Below, piece by piece: positions 54,716 through 63,394 of a stretch of 64,000 nucleotides of DNA (position 1 is the first letter of the stretch; every line of letters begins with the position of its first letter). The translations under genes and the position numbers were made by a program. Origin of the DNA: JBPOFM01 sp041391925 (lineage in GTDB: Bacteria; Bacteroidota; Bacteroidia; Flavobacteriales; Flavobacteriaceae); the NCBI GenBank assembly GCA_041391925.1, contig JAWKNA010000003.1, forward strand, positions 186,001-250,000, in the 5' to 3' direction. The notes beneath the pieces are model-generated. The model was not told the origin of the DNA. It was given only the letters and a program-made list of their open reading frames with translations, and searched no databases.

Positions 54716-54744
54716 CAGTTCTCGACTGCCCTCGAACGGACAAT
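54716..54744. repeat. Dispersed palindromic repeat, copy 2
   Basis: CAGTTCTCGACTGCCCTCGA plus ACGGACAAT. It closely matches the reverse strand of 36851-36884. A partly similar CTGTCGAGTAGAGCGGAA lies just before it (54683). It sits in the spacer between the ankyrin and DUF2271 genes. Confidence 0.7.
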
Positions 54745-54747
54745 ATT

Positions 54748-56220
54748 CTATTTTAAAAAATCTATTGAGATATTATTTTGTTTTAAAAGTTCATTTTCAG
54801 ACGCCAAATCGTATGCCGTTTCATCAAAATCGGTTACCACATCTTTTTTGGCCCCAATGGAAATCAAGTATTCCAAGATTTCGGAATTCTTGGCAGTCAT
54901 TGCAGCCTTGTGCAAAGGCGTCAATCCTTCTTTGTTTTTCGCATTGACATCTGCCTTGAATTGCTCCACAAATTTGATGGCAAACAAATCGTTTTTATCC
55001 AATGCCAAATGATATAAAGTGTCGCCATCTGCCTGGATTTTTCCGAATTTAAACCCTTTGTTCTGAAGCAAATCCAATTTTTGCTTAAAAATCGATTCTT
55101 GCTTCGTTGAAAAAGACTCCATCAAATAAGCGGTTAAATCATTGCCTTCAGCATCCATAACTTTGATGTTTGCTTTATTTTTCAGAAGAAAATCAACAAC
55201 ATCCGAAGAGTTATTTGCCACAGCCAAACTCAAAGCCGATTGACCTTTTTTGTTTTGATGGTTAATATCTTCCACGTTTTTAGAAAGCAAGGTCACTATT
55301 TCCAAGTTATTGCGACTTGCGGCATTCATAAAAGGCGTATTTCCGTCAGCATCAGCTTGGTTGACATCAGCTCCTTTTTTGAGGAAATAATTGATGACCT
55401 CCAAATCCTTACTTCTTGAAGCCAAGATATGTAAAGGCGTTTCACCATCTTTTGCTACAGCTTTCGGGTTTAAACCAACACTTTCCAAGTATGAATAAAC
55501 TTCGAGACCATTGGTGGTGCCGCGAGTGCCTTGCGCAGCGAAAATGAAGGCGTTGTCATTTCCTTTCACGCCTTTTTTCAGCAACTGGTTCATCAAATCG
55601 ATGTTTCCGGTTCTGGCAACGTAATTAAAAACACCATTACCTTTAGAATCGACGCCGTTGATATCCAAACCTTTCGAAGTAAAATAATTAATCAACGAAA
55701 AATCTTTGTCGTGTGGCGCAGCCAAAAGCAATGCGTTTGCGCCAGATGGTGTCAAATCCTTTTGAAGATTGGCACCACGCTCTAACATTAAATCATAGAC
55801 CTTGCTATCACTTTGTCCAGAACCAGCGGCAAAATTGAGAATTGTACTGCCTTTATCATCAGTCAAATCTGTTTTTGCGCCTTTATCCAATAGAAACTGC
55901 ATCAACTCTACATTGCCTTTGTAAGCAGCCCAAAAGATATAGGTTCGTCCATCGTGCGTGAGTTTATTGACATCGTTGCCTTCTTTGGAGATGGTATATT
56001 CGATGGTGGCATTTGGAGCGTTTTGCAAAATCGCATATACCACACCATCAAAATTGTTGCTATTGGCTTCAGCAATATCGTTGCCTTCCTTGATTTTTAA
56101 ATCGATAGTTTCCACCGTAGGTTTGGAATCCCAAAACTCACGCTTTAAAAATACATTGTCTTGCGCAAAACTTTGATTTACGAAAGCAAAAGCAATTACT
56201 ACTATTAAAATCTTTCTCAT
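54748..56220 (-). CDS. Exported ankyrin-repeat protein in iron locus
   Basis: A 490-aa protein with signal MRKILIVVIAFAFVNQSFAQ and about ten or more ankyrin repeats across the rest (GRTYIFWAAYKGNVELMQFL, GETPLHILASRSKDLEVINY, GLTPLHKAAMTAKNSEILEY). Probably a periplasmic binding scaffold. Its stop and start abut neighbours of the iron operon (1 bp after the DUF6607 gene), so it likely helps the haem/iron uptake system. Confidence 0.92.
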   Translation of the reverse strand: MRKILIVVIAFAFVNQSFAQDNVFLKREFWDSKPTVETIDLKIKEGNDIAEANSNNFDGVVYAILQNAPNATIEYTISKEGNDVNKLTHDGRTYIFWAAYKGNVELMQFLLDKGAKTDLTDDKGSTILNFAAGSGQSDSKVYDLMLERGANLQKDLTPSGANALLLAAPHDKDFSLINYFTSKGLDINGVDSKGNGVFNYVARTGNIDLMNQLLKKGVKGNDNAFIFAAQGTRGTTNGLEVYSYLESVGLNPKAVAKDGETPLHILASRSKDLEVINYFLKKGADVNQADADGNTPFMNAASRNNLEIVTLLSKNVEDINHQNKKGQSALSLAVANNSSDVVDFLLKNKANIKVMDAEGNDLTAYLMESFSTKQESIFKQKLDLLQNKGFKFGKIQADGDTLYHLALDKNDLFAIKFVEQFKADVNAKNKEGLTPLHKAAMTAKNSEILEYLISIGAKKDVVTDFDETAYDLASENELLKQNNISIDFLK

Positions 56221-56221
56221 C

Positions 56222-57130
56222 TTATTTTCTTACGAATGATTCAATCAAAGGATTGATTTCTTCAGCAGTTTTGTATTTCTCTTCGTCAAATAGATATTTG
56301 AACAAGTCTTTGTTATCCACTTTTTCTTCCAATACCAAATCTTTGTTTCTAGCAAACACTTGGTCCCATTTTGCGCGAACCACCGCCCATTTTGCAGCAT
56401 TGTCTTTCCAATAGTCTTGAGCCACTTTACATTTGCTGTCGTCCACTTTTATATAGGTGTTGTGTCCTTTTTCTTGTGCCAATAATACATCTTCCTTACC
56501 ATCCTCACGAATCACTTTGTCGTTGTCTTGGTCATGTATCCAACCATTTTTGATTATTTCATGTCTGTTGCTTCTCACGGTTACGTTATAATCTGCTCTG
56601 GTTGTATATTCACGTCTTGGAAGTGGCGCGTCTGTTGTGTTTTCCCAATAACTTTTGCCATCAACGTGCACCCAAGAAGCAGAACCTTCATAACGAGGAC
56701 TGTCGTCTACCTGAAATACCTTTTGAGTCCATTGGCCTTTTACTTGGTCTTTTGGAAGTGTAACAAAATTCCATTTATTATCATGGTTGTATTCATATAG
56801 GTTCGTATTTTCAAATTCCCAATCCTGTCTCCAGTGTTTTACAATCATTGGTTGCGTTGGAGGACCTACTATCAATAAATGCTGCATGACTATTTTGTTA
56901 TCGGTGTCTTCAACCAATTGTACCCATTCTGTTCCTTTATCATGTTTTGTTTTTGATGGCACATAGGTAGAATCTTCAGAATATTGGAAGGTTTCTGCAA
57001 AATTAAAACTCACATCGTAGCACCCACACATGCTTTTAATGGCTTTCTGGTCTTGAACTTTCTTGCTTTGAGCATTCACACTTAAAACAGATATAAGCGA
57101 GCAAATTGATAAAAGGGCTAATCTTTTCAT
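56222..57130 (-). CDS. DUF6607 family exported protein
   Basis: A 302-aa protein with signal MKRLALLSICSLISVLSVNA, then a beta-rich body (MCGCYDVSFNFAETF, PMIVKHWRQDWEFE, RREYTTRADYNVTVRSNRHE). It fits DUF6607, a flavobacterial family found beside TonB receptors and HmuY proteins. Function unknown; two close Cys in CGC near residue 35 could bind a cofactor. First gene of the minus-strand arm, divergent from the receptor. Confidence 0.87.
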   Translation of the reverse strand: MKRLALLSICSLISVLSVNAQSKKVQDQKAIKSMCGCYDVSFNFAETFQYSEDSTYVPSKTKHDKGTEWVQLVEDTDNKIVMQHLLIVGPPTQPMIVKHWRQDWEFENTNLYEYNHDNKWNFVTLPKDQVKGQWTQKVFQVDDSPRYEGSASWVHVDGKSYWENTTDAPLPRREYTTRADYNVTVRSNRHEIIKNGWIHDQDNDKVIREDGKEDVLLAQEKGHNTYIKVDDSKCKVAQDYWKDNAAKWAVVRAKWDQVFARNKDLVLEEKVDNKDLFKYLFDEEKYKTAEEINPLIESFVRK

Positions 57131-57182
57131 TATTAAAGTTTTGATTTTTGTTGATTTTATTTTTTTTAAAAAAATTCTATTC

Positions 57183-57205
57183 TTATTTAGATTGAATTAA
57201 AATAA
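57183..57205. promoter_or_regulatory. Fur-box-like palindrome in the divergent iron promoter
   Basis: TTATTTAGATT-G-AATTAAAATAA: arms agree at 9 of 11 positions. It lies 5 bp before the TATATTTG box of the receptor gene and between the two divergent iron operons, where a Fur-type repressor would act. Binding by Fur is inference. Confidence 0.5.
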
Positions 57206-57210
57206 GCTTT

Positions 57211-57218
57211 TATATTTG
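57211..57218 (+). promoter_or_regulatory. -7 element of the TonB receptor operon
   Basis: TATATTTG matches TAnnTTTG, 17 bp before the start codon; a TTG at 57192-57194 (spacing 16) could be the -33 box inside the palindrome. Confidence 0.65.
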
Positions 57219-57235
57219 CAACAAATTTATCAAGA

Positions 57236-59311
57236 ATGAGTCTAAATAAAAATAATTTCTTTCTTTTTTTTCTACTTTTTTTGAATGGCGTTTCATTTTC
57301 TCAAGAAATTGTGAGCGATTCGACAAAGACAGAAGCATTGGAAGAAGTCATTGTAAGTGCCACCCGTACATTTAGACAATTGTCTTCTCTTCCACTTCCC
57401 GCGCAATTGGTTTCAAAGAAAGAAATTGAAAGTGTCAATTCGTTACGATTGAATGACATTTTGAACGAGCAAACAGGATTGATAACAGTTCCTGATTTTG
57501 GAGGTGGTGAAGGGATTCAACTACAGGGTTTAGATTCGCAATACACTTTAATACTGATTGATGGTGTTCCATTAATTGGTCGTTCGGCTGGAACATTGGA
57601 TGTGAGTAGGATAACTGTTGGCAACATCAAACAAATAGAAATCGTTAAAGGTGCGTCATCCAGTTTATACGGTAGTGAGGCCCTTGGCGGTGTCATCAAT
57701 ATCATTACCGAAAACCCAAAACAAGGCTTTAGCGGCAGCCTTAATTCTAGAGTAGGAAGTTTTGAAACCTATGATACTAGCGCCAATATTGGGTATAAAA
57801 AAGAGAAAATTGGTATCAGCGCTTTCATCAACAATTTTAGAAGTGATGGCTATGACTTAAATGACACTGATGCGCTCAACACCGTTGAACCTTACGAAAA
57901 CTATACGTTCAACACCAAGCTTACCTACGATTTTAATGACAACACCAATCTGTTTATTTCTGGACGTTATTATCTTCAAAATCAAGATTACATAGCTTCC
58001 GAAGATTTAAAAGGAGAAAGTGATATCCATGAATGGAACACCCATTTAAAATTGAGCCATGCCTATAGCAAAAAATGGAGCAGCTATTTTGAACTGTACG
58101 CTACACGCTACAAGGCTGAAGAATATCTGAACACTACTGATAATTCACGTTTTAGTGATAGTTATTTCAACCAATTACTCTTAAGACCAGAAATAAGAGC
58201 GACTTACAATCCAACTGAAAAAAGTGCTTTTATTGGTGGTTTAGGCTGGAACCGCGAAACCTTGGACAGAACCGATTTTTCTACAAATCCAAAGTTTGAT
58301 TCGCCTTATGCCTATTTACAGTATGACACGAATCCTACAGATAAGTTAAATGTTATTGTTGGAGCACGTTTTGACAACCACAGCGAATATAAATCGCAAT
58401 TCAGTCCAAAAGTGGCTCTTCGATATGAATTATCAGAAAAATTAGCCATAAAAGGGTCGATTGGTTACGGGTTTAAAGCACCCGATTTTAGACAGTTATA
58501 CTTTGATTTTACCAACGCCACCGTCGGCTATACTGTTTTGGGCTACAATGCAGTTTCGACTGCACTTCCTCAATTGCAGGAAGAAGGACAGATTGCCAAT
58601 GTCGTCGTGCCACTTTCAGAATTTGAAAACGAGCTCAACCCAGAAAATTCCATTGGCATCAATATTGGAGCAGACTACAACCCTATTTCAAGTTTAAAAT
58701 TTGGCCTAAATGTGTTTAGAAACAACATAGACGATTTAATTGATACACGCGTCATTGCCAATAAAACCAATGGTCAAAACGTGTTCAGTTATTATAACGT
58801 TCATAAAGTTTATACTCAAGGACTGGAATTTAATACTACATGGAAATTAAACAATCAATTGAAAATTTCTGGCGGTTATCAGTTGTTGTTTGCCAAAGAT
58901 AAAGCTGCGGAAGATGCTTTCGCAAACGGAGAAGTCTATGCACGTGAAACGCCAAGTTCACCTTCATTTCAACTTAAAAAAGACGATTATTTTGGGCTTT
59001 ACAACCGTTCGCGCCATATGGCAAACCTAAAAGTGTTTTACGATTTTCCCAAATGGCAGCTCGACGCCAACATTCGTGGCACCTACCGAAGCAAATATGG
59101 ACTTTTTGACACCAACGGCAACACTTATCTAGATAAATATGATGATTATGTGGACGGATATACTATTTGGGACATTGCCATCAACAAAACCATTTACAAA
59201 AATTATCAATTGGGTGTTGGTGTGGACAATCTATTTGCATTTAAAGATACACAAAACATCAGCAACATCGCTGGTCGTATCATTTACGGAAAACTGAACA
59301 TTCATTTTTAA
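57236..59311 (+). CDS. TonB-dependent receptor (iron/haem type)
   Basis: A 691-aa outer-membrane receptor. Signal FFLFFLLFLNGVSFSQ, TonB box region EEVIVSATRTFRQ, plug domain (LNDILNEQTGLITV, ILIDGVPLIG, IEIVKGASSSLYGSEALGGV), then a 22-strand barrel ending in an aromatic residue (GKLNIHF). It lacks the carboxypeptidase-like N-terminal extension of SusC proteins. The HmuY gene 19 bp downstream points to haem or siderophore uptake. Confidence 0.94.
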   Translation: MSLNKNNFFLFFLLFLNGVSFSQEIVSDSTKTEALEEVIVSATRTFRQLSSLPLPAQLVSKKEIESVNSLRLNDILNEQTGLITVPDFGGGEGIQLQGLDSQYTLILIDGVPLIGRSAGTLDVSRITVGNIKQIEIVKGASSSLYGSEALGGVINIITENPKQGFSGSLNSRVGSFETYDTSANIGYKKEKIGISAFINNFRSDGYDLNDTDALNTVEPYENYTFNTKLTYDFNDNTNLFISGRYYLQNQDYIASEDLKGESDIHEWNTHLKLSHAYSKKWSSYFELYATRYKAEEYLNTTDNSRFSDSYFNQLLLRPEIRATYNPTEKSAFIGGLGWNRETLDRTDFSTNPKFDSPYAYLQYDTNPTDKLNVIVGARFDNHSEYKSQFSPKVALRYELSEKLAIKGSIGYGFKAPDFRQLYFDFTNATVGYTVLGYNAVSTALPQLQEEGQIANVVVPLSEFENELNPENSIGINIGADYNPISSLKFGLNVFRNNIDDLIDTRVIANKTNGQNVFSYYNVHKVYTQGLEFNTTWKLNNQLKISGGYQLLFAKDKAAEDAFANGEVYARETPSSPSFQLKKDDYFGLYNRSRHMANLKVFYDFPKWQLDANIRGTYRSKYGLFDTNGNTYLDKYDDYVDGYTIWDIAINKTIYKNYQLGVGVDNLFAFKDTQNISNIAGRIIYGKLNIHF

Positions 59312-59330
59312 CAACTATAAATTTCATATT

Positions 59331-59957
59331 ATGAACACAATCAAATTTTTAACATTAGCAGTACTTTTTATAGGTTTCACGTCGTGCAGTAGCGATGATG
59401 ACAATGGAACACCGCAACAGCAAGTGGAATCTGAAACAGTGTCAAATTTAGAAGCTACTCAAAGTGCAGATTATACAACAAACCCGCCAACCATCACTGG
59501 AGATTATATCAAGTTTTCTTTTTCAACAGGAACCACCACAATAGGAGAGGATTGGGATATTGCCTTTAGAGGTTCTACAATCCTTGTAAATGGTGGTGAG
59601 GCAACAGCTGAAGACCAACCAGAAAGAACAGGAAATGGTGGTGCATACATTGCTACTGGAACATTGGCAAGTGTTACGTCTGTAGATGAAACATTGTTCA
59701 CTTCTGACAGTTCAACTAGTGGTTTGGCAATCCCAACGGGATCTGACAATGGATGGTACAATTATAATCCCACTACGCATATCATTTCGCCAATAGCGGG
59801 AAAAATCATTGTTATAAAAACGAATGACGGTAGATATGCTAAAGTGGAAATCTTGAGTTATTATGAAAATGGTGAACCCAATGCAGAATTAAGCAATTCT
59901 CAATTTTATACATTTAACTATGTTTATCAACCAAATGAAAGTGTTACCACTTTTTAA
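59331..59957 (+). CDS. HmuY family haem-binding lipoprotein
   Basis: A 208-aa lipoprotein: lipobox GFTSC then SSDDDNG (acidic surface-export-like signal of Bacteroidota lipoproteins). The beta-rich HmuY fold includes DYIKFSFSTGTTTIGEDWDI and AGKIIVIKTNDGRYAKVEIL. In Porphyromonas HmuY binds haem and hands it to its TonB receptor; here the same pairing is seen. The haem ligands cannot be assigned from sequence by eye. Confidence 0.9.
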   Translation: MNTIKFLTLAVLFIGFTSCSSDDDNGTPQQQVESETVSNLEATQSADYTTNPPTITGDYIKFSFSTGTTTIGEDWDIAFRGSTILVNGGEATAEDQPERTGNGGAYIATGTLASVTSVDETLFTSDSSTSGLAIPTGSDNGWYNYNPTTHIISPIAGKIIVIKTNDGRYAKVEILSYYENGEPNAELSNSQFYTFNYVYQPNESVTTF

Positions 59958-59977
59958 TATCGATTCAAAAAATCCTT

Positions 59978-60007
59978 AAAAAAAGCCACTTAATAAAGTG
60001 GCTTTTT
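59978..60007. terminator. Bidirectional terminator after the HmuY gene
   Basis: AAAAAGCCACTT and AAGTGGCTTTTT form a perfect 12-bp stem with loop AATA. It lies between the HmuY gene and the converging carbonic anhydrase gene. Confidence 0.88.
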
Positions 60008-60013
60008 GATTTT

Positions 60014-60640
60014 CTAATCTAAATGATAAATCTCCATAATGTTCTTGAGAATGTTATCGAAATCAATTTTCAAATCGATGAGTTTTCCTGTATGGACATC
60101 GAAGACCCAACCATGAACTTTTAAGCCTCTCTCTCGATATGCTTTTTGAACCGCAGCTGTTTTTATCAGATTGATACACTGTTCCTGAACGTTTAACTCT
60201 ACAAGTTTATCATAACGTTCTTCTTCTGATTCAATGGCGTTTAATTTATTTTTATGCAGACGATATACATCCCTAATATTGCGTAACCATGGATTCAGAA
60301 TTCCCAAATCGGCAGATTGCATCGCAGCTTTGACCCCTCCACATGCGTAGTGTCCACATACCACAACATGGTTCACTTTAAGGTGTACAACGGCATATTC
60401 TACAACGGACATCACATTCAAATCGGTTCCAGAAACCATATTGGCGATGTTGCGATGCACAAAAACTTCGCCAGGTCCTAGTCCCATCAAATCTTCGGCT
60501 GTTACACGACTATCGGAACAGCCTATATACAATAATTCTGGTGTTTGACCTTTTCCTAAATCTTTGAAATAATTTGAATTTGATGCCAATTTATCTTTAA
60601 TCCATGCTTCGTTGTTCTCGAAAACTTTTTCTAAATTCAT
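60014..60640 (-). CDS. Beta-class carbonic anhydrase (1)
   Basis: A 208-aa zinc enzyme interconverting CO2 and bicarbonate. Zinc ligands are in YIGCSDSRV and CGHYACGGVKAAM. The sequence NPWLRNIRDVYRLHKNKLNA is typical of the Can-type cytosolic branch. It is the last gene of a minus-strand cluster with NhaA, a DUF2490 protein, a second carbonic anhydrase and a SulP transporter. Confidence 0.95.
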   Translation of the reverse strand: MNLEKVFENNEAWIKDKLASNSNYFKDLGKGQTPELLYIGCSDSRVTAEDLMGLGPGEVFVHRNIANMVSGTDLNVMSVVEYAVVHLKVNHVVVCGHYACGGVKAAMQSADLGILNPWLRNIRDVYRLHKNKLNAIESEEERYDKLVELNVQEQCINLIKTAAVQKAYRERGLKVHGWVFDVHTGKLIDLKIDFDNILKNIMEIYHLD

Positions 60641-60675
60641 TTTTCAGATTGAAATTATATTTATAAAACCTATTC

Positions 60676-61983
60676 TCATAAAGGCGCCATTTCTTTTGAA
60701 CCCAATCTTAAAATGGTATAGCCTATGATAGCTGAAATAACAGAGCCCAGCAAAATCCCAATCTTTGCCGAATCTATATATGCAGGACTTTTATCAAACG
60801 CCAAACTGGCTATAAAAATAGCCATGGTAAAACCAATTCCAGCCAAAAAAGACACGCCGACAATATGGATGTTAGTAATATCGCTGGGAACTTGTATGAG
60901 TTTAAATTTTTTTGACAACAAAATAATCAAAGTGATTCCGATGCTGTTGCCAAACATAAGACATACCATAAGCTGTATTATCAATGCTGTATTCAAATCA
61001 TATTCGCTGTTAAAAGACACTCCTGCATTAGCGAGTGCAAATATTGGTATGATAACATAAGCCACCCAATCATGCAGCTTGTGTTCCAAGTGCTGTAAAG
61101 GCGATTGGAATTTAGCGGTCCAGTCTTCAAGTGAATCGATATGCTCAATTTGCTCCTTGGACAAAATAGGTTTGTTTAAAACCGACGCTGTTTTGAAGTC
61201 TTGAGCGATACTATCCAATTGTTCGACAAATGTAGCGGTTGAAAGTCTTTGGTGTATCGGTACGGCAAAGGCCAATAAAATCCCTGCCAATGTTGGATGA
61301 ATTCCTGATTTTAAAAACAAGACCCAAATAACTGCTCCAAACAAAAACAATAAAAACTTCGAGAAAAAACCTTTATAGGACAGTATATAGAGAACTATCA
61401 GCATTGCACCTGCTATCGCCAACATAGGGAGCTGAATATTGTCACTGTAAAAAATTGCAATCACTATGACCGCTCCAATATCATCAACTATGGCAAATGC
61501 GGTCAAAAATACTTTTAGACTTAATGGCACCTTATCTCCCAAGAGTTTTAACACAGCCAAAGCAAACGCAATATCTGTTGCCATAGGAACTCCCCATCCT
61601 TGCATGGTTTCTGGGTTATCGTTAAGAACATAAAAGAAAAGCACTGGAAAGAGCATTCCACCTACAGCACCAAACAAGGGAAACGCAATCTTCCCAACAG
61701 AGTTGAGCTCTCCAATCATAAATTCTCTCTTAATCTCTAATCCTATGAGAAAAAAGAAAATTGCCATGAGAAAATCATTAATCCATAAAATCAAAGGTTT
61801 GTTTAGCTCAAAAGCATCACTTGTAAATCCAATTTTGTATTGCCAAAGTGCTTGATAACTTTCACTCCAAGGTGAATTTGCCCAAAGCAATGCCATAATG
61901 GTTGCTCCAATAAGCAATATGCCACTCAAGCTCTCAATCTTTACAAATTTTTGAAAGGGAGATAAAATTAGTTTGCTAGACAT
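60676..61983 (-). CDS. nhaA: Na+/H+ antiporter NhaA
   Basis: A 435-aa inner-membrane antiporter with about 12 TM helices. The transport site AFAIVDDIGAVIVIAIFYS carries the two conserved Asp; MATDIAFALAVL and GIGFTMAIFIASLAF are family signatures. It exports Na+ for H+. In this cluster it may recycle sodium used by the SulP-type transporter, which is inference. Confidence 0.95.
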   Translation of the reverse strand: MSSKLILSPFQKFVKIESLSGILLIGATIMALLWANSPWSESYQALWQYKIGFTSDAFELNKPLILWINDFLMAIFFFLIGLEIKREFMIGELNSVGKIAFPLFGAVGGMLFPVLFFYVLNDNPETMQGWGVPMATDIAFALAVLKLLGDKVPLSLKVFLTAFAIVDDIGAVIVIAIFYSDNIQLPMLAIAGAMLIVLYILSYKGFFSKFLLFLFGAVIWVLFLKSGIHPTLAGILLAFAVPIHQRLSTATFVEQLDSIAQDFKTASVLNKPILSKEQIEHIDSLEDWTAKFQSPLQHLEHKLHDWVAYVIIPIFALANAGVSFNSEYDLNTALIIQLMVCLMFGNSIGITLIILLSKKFKLIQVPSDITNIHIVGVSFLAGIGFTMAIFIASLAFDKSPAYIDSAKIGILLGSVISAIIGYTILRLGSKEMAPL

Positions 61984-61991
61984 TATTAATT

Positions 61992-62645
61992 TTAAAAGTT
62001 CACAAAGGTCATGATATTGAGCTGGTCGCGCCCACTTGTTTCAAAAAACTGGTTCATATAGCCAACTTCAACCTTAATGTTTTGATTGATTTTGTACCCA
62101 ACACCTCCATAAAGCCTGTTTCTATCAAAGATAGCAGTTTTTGTGTTTAGAAATATCTCATTGTAGGCAGATAGATAGTATTTGTTGCTTTCATTTTTAC
62201 TTAAAGGCACATTAAGTCCCAAAAAATATCGAAACCGCAATTTAAAATCATCTTTTATAAATCGCTGTTCAAACCTATACCTGTGCTGCATAGAGATACC
62301 AATGACTTTGTGTTTGCTAATGAATTGTTGATAGATTCTATGCTCATTTATGCTAACTTTTTCATCTGTATCACCAATATAATTTTCAGAAAGAATGTAA
62401 CCATAACCGAGTAATACATTGGTGCTTTCTGATAAATTATAGCCAAATCCTGTTCGGAGAAGGAGTTGTTCTAAATCGCCAATGGCGTTGTAATTTCTAT
62501 ATTGTACTTCATGATGGAGATTCCATTTTGGGTTGAATTGTTTATTCCCAAAATAAATCAACCAATTACCAAAACTACTGTCTTGCGCCATTGAAAAAAA
62601 AGGCAGCATCACCAAGAAAGTCAATGCCACCTTTTTAAATTTCAA
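61992..62645 (-). CDS. DUF2490 family outer-membrane protein
   Basis: A 217-aa protein if started at TTG 62645, which gives a clean signal peptide (MKFKKVALTFLVMLPFFSMA). The longest frame (to 62729) overlaps the carbonic anhydrase gene and lacks a signal at its front. The body is amphipathic beta strands rich in Tyr/Phe (WNLHHEVQYRNYNAIGDLEQ; GFGYNLSESTNVLLGYGY), ending in NIMTFVNF, so a beta-barrel. Function unknown; in this cluster it may be a porin for small ions. Confidence 0.82.
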   Translation of the reverse strand: MKFKKVALTFLVMLPFFSMAQDSSFGNWLIYFGNKQFNPKWNLHHEVQYRNYNAIGDLEQLLLRTGFGYNLSESTNVLLGYGYILSENYIGDTDEKVSINEHRIYQQFISKHKVIGISMQHRYRFEQRFIKDDFKLRFRYFLGLNVPLSKNESNKYYLSAYNEIFLNTKTAIFDRNRLYGGVGYKINQNIKVEVGYMNQFFETSGRDQLNIMTFVNF

Positions 62646-62679
62646 GTTGTTTGCTTTTTTTGTCAATCTATAAAGGTTT

Positions 62680-63309
62680 TTATTCAAAAAAATCAACCGC
62701 TCCTGTGTTAATATCGTACATGGCCCCAACGATATCTATCTCGTTGTTGTCTTCCATTTCTTTTAAAATTGGACTTTGTTTTCTGATATTTTCAATGGTA
62801 AACTCGACATTGGTTTTTGCAACGTTATCCACAAATTCGAGGTTTTTAGAATTTCGCAAACTTTGCTCTTTAGGTTCAGTTACGGCGTTGACCGCTGGTT
62901 TTATTTTGGACAACATATTTGTCAAGTTGCCCATTTTGGCATCGTCGCAAGCACCTTTAACGGCACCACAACTGGTATGTCCCAAAACAACAATCAATTT
63001 TGTTCCTGCCAGTTTGCAAGCGAATTCCATACTTCCTAGAATATCTTCGTTTACAAAGTTGCCAGCGATTCTCACGCTAAAAATATCGCCAAGTCCTTGA
63101 TCAAAAACCAACTCTGCCGACACTCTTGAATCGATACAGCTCAAAATGGTAGCGAATGGAAATTGACCCTCACTGGTATCATTCACCTGTTCTAGAAGAT
63201 TTCTGTTTGCCTTTAAGTTATTTTGGAATCTTAAGTTTCCTTCTTTTAAAAATTGCAATGATTTTTGAGGCGTCATTGTAGCCTGTGTTTCTTTTGTATG
63301 TGCTTTCAT
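62680..63309 (-). CDS. Beta-class carbonic anhydrase (2)
   Basis: A 209-aa zinc enzyme, clearly different from the one at 60014. Zinc ligands in LSCIDSRVS and LGHTSCGAVKGA; C-terminal half contains GAMYDINTGAVDFFE. No signal peptide is visible. An ATG at 63276 could be an alternative start (residue 12). It follows the SulP gene and precedes the DUF2490 gene. Confidence 0.94.
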   Translation of the reverse strand: MKAHTKETQATMTPQKSLQFLKEGNLRFQNNLKANRNLLEQVNDTSEGQFPFATILSCIDSRVSAELVFDQGLGDIFSVRIAGNFVNEDILGSMEFACKLAGTKLIVVLGHTSCGAVKGACDDAKMGNLTNMLSKIKPAVNAVTEPKEQSLRNSKNLEFVDNVAKTNVEFTIENIRKQSPILKEMEDNNEIDIVGAMYDINTGAVDFFE

Positions 63310-63394
63310 GATTTATTTTTTTACTATAGGCTTTAAACACTCATATGTTTTTTGCTTAAAGCCATGAATTGATTTTTAGTTTGTTTTTAGGCGT

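Noticed and set aside
62646..62729. N-terminal extension of the DUF2490 protein
   Set aside because: It overlaps the carbonic anhydrase gene and would bury the signal peptide.
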